Both the position numbers and the translations under genes were made by a program. This document shows, piece after piece, positions 63,240 through 64,000 of a stretch of 64,000 nt of DNA. Every line of letters begins with the position of its first letter. Position 1 is the stretch's first letter. This stretch comes from Liolophura sinensis. Taxonomy: Eukaryota > Mollusca > Polyplacophora > Chitonida > Chitonidae. The notes beneath the pieces were generated by a model. The model was not told where the DNA came from, made no database searches, and saw nothing but the letters and a program-made list of their open reading frames with translations. Where the stretch lies: the NCBI RefSeq assembly GCF_032854445.1, contig NC_088307.1:10056017-10120016 (forward strand). Direction: 5' to 3'.

Positions 63240-63840
63240 ATGTTAGAACGTGCTCCATTTAAAAAAAAACTACTACACTTGCAGTGGCAGTTTGTCTCGG
63301 CGTTTGAGGCAAAATTACCAATCAAATAAGTCTCCCTGGCGTTTAATTTGCAGACACTTACGTTCCTTACCTTTTTGTCTGTCGATCGGTTATTTCCTAG
63401 GCCGCGTGAACCAGAGATTCATTTAGGGTGCCCAACTGGACCCACTGTCTTGAGAGCCTCGTCATATTTCACAAGGACAAGGGACTGCATCGGGTTTCCT
63501 ACTCGAGTGCGCTCTTACGTTGGTTTGGGGCCAAACTTGGCCGAACAAAATTTGGCCAAACCTAACGTCAGGACAATCTCGGACTACGAACTCACCAGAT
63601 TCTGTAAAGTCACCATTTATGTTGGTCAGGAGGTGCATTGACTAAGATCCATTTATTCAGGGAACCGAAATCAGCCAGGTCTCTGAACAACCCAAAGCGA
63701 ACCTTCAGCAGGCAAAGGATCTAGCCATTGACAAAATTACGTTAGACACAACTATTCCCTATCACACAACTGTTCAACGTGCATGGAGAATTAACTTTCA
63801 TAGTTTCACACGCGCACAGAACAGTTTTATCACAATACCG
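63240..63840. other. No recognised gene
   Basis: A plus-strand frame of 97 codons (63348-63641) shows no familiar motif. Nothing else recognised. Confidence 0.45.
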
Positions 63841-63841
63841 G

Positions 63842-64000
63842 TATATTTATTTATTTATTTGATTGGTGTTTTACGCCGTACTCAAGAATATTTCACTTAA
63901 ACGACGGCGGCCAACATTATGGTGGGAGGAAACCGGGCAGAGCCCGGCGAAAACCCACGAGCATCCGCAGGTTGCTGCCAGACCTTCCCACGTACGGTCG
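63842..64000 (-). repeat. SINE family 1, minus strand, cut by window end
   Basis: ATTTGATTGGTGTTTTACGC to GACCTTCCCACGTACGG. The tRNA-like head would lie beyond the window. Confidence 0.85.

Overview
This is a repeat-dense, intron-rich animal nuclear window, most likely from a mollusc or another lophotrochozoan. Evidence: tRNA-derived SINEs ending in GAGTACGGCGTAAAACACC plus AAATAAAT repeats (a type I associate with mollusc genomes), GT-AG introns of kilobase size, vertebrate-like IFI44 and TRIM genes, a Ty3/gypsy element, a LINE, DNA transposons and many minisatellites. The species cannot be fixed from the sequence.

Layout. 1-20.6 kb is a nest of mobile DNA. One repeat module (called Z-Y here) occurs at 1.7-2.4 kb (minus), 10.1-11.05 kb (plus), 14.2-15.1 kb (plus) and, partly, 20.4-20.6 kb (minus). 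A second module (X) and a GC-rich array lie beside it at both ends. Between the plus copy at 14.2 kb and the minus copy at 20.6 kb are a decayed Mutator-like transposase and, tail to tail with it, a decayed His-Me (I-PpoI-type) nuclease. I read this as a Mutator-type element, with a deleted relative at the left edge of the window. An intronless, broken piece of an SHPRH (SNF2 helicase) coding sequence lies at 6.1-7.26 kb between two copies of another repeat. A THAP-domain relic is at 11.0-11.4 kb.

21.0-33.6 kb holds a six-exon plus-strand gene for an IFI44-like GTPase (289 aa). The exon phases close exactly and the G1, G3 and G4 motifs are present. Its introns contain SINEs, a LINE 3' end, satellites and a minisatellite that repeats the gene's own 5' splice-site sequence.

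33.6-46.1 kb has no recognised gene. It is dominated by a G-rich array (35.45-37.35 kb) and a 44-bp minisatellite with higher-order structure (38.75-40.5 kb).

46.1-56.3 kb holds a minus-strand TRIM gene: RING, two B-boxes, coiled coil and SPRY. Its 96-, 231- and 23-nt exons have the sizes I recall from vertebrate TRIM genes. Two 1-nt frame breaks mean it is either a recent pseudogene or carries assembly errors. The two immune-type genes converge.

58.2-63.2 kb is a decayed Ty3/gypsy LTR retrotransposon with 265-bp LTRs. The window ends in a minus-strand SINE.
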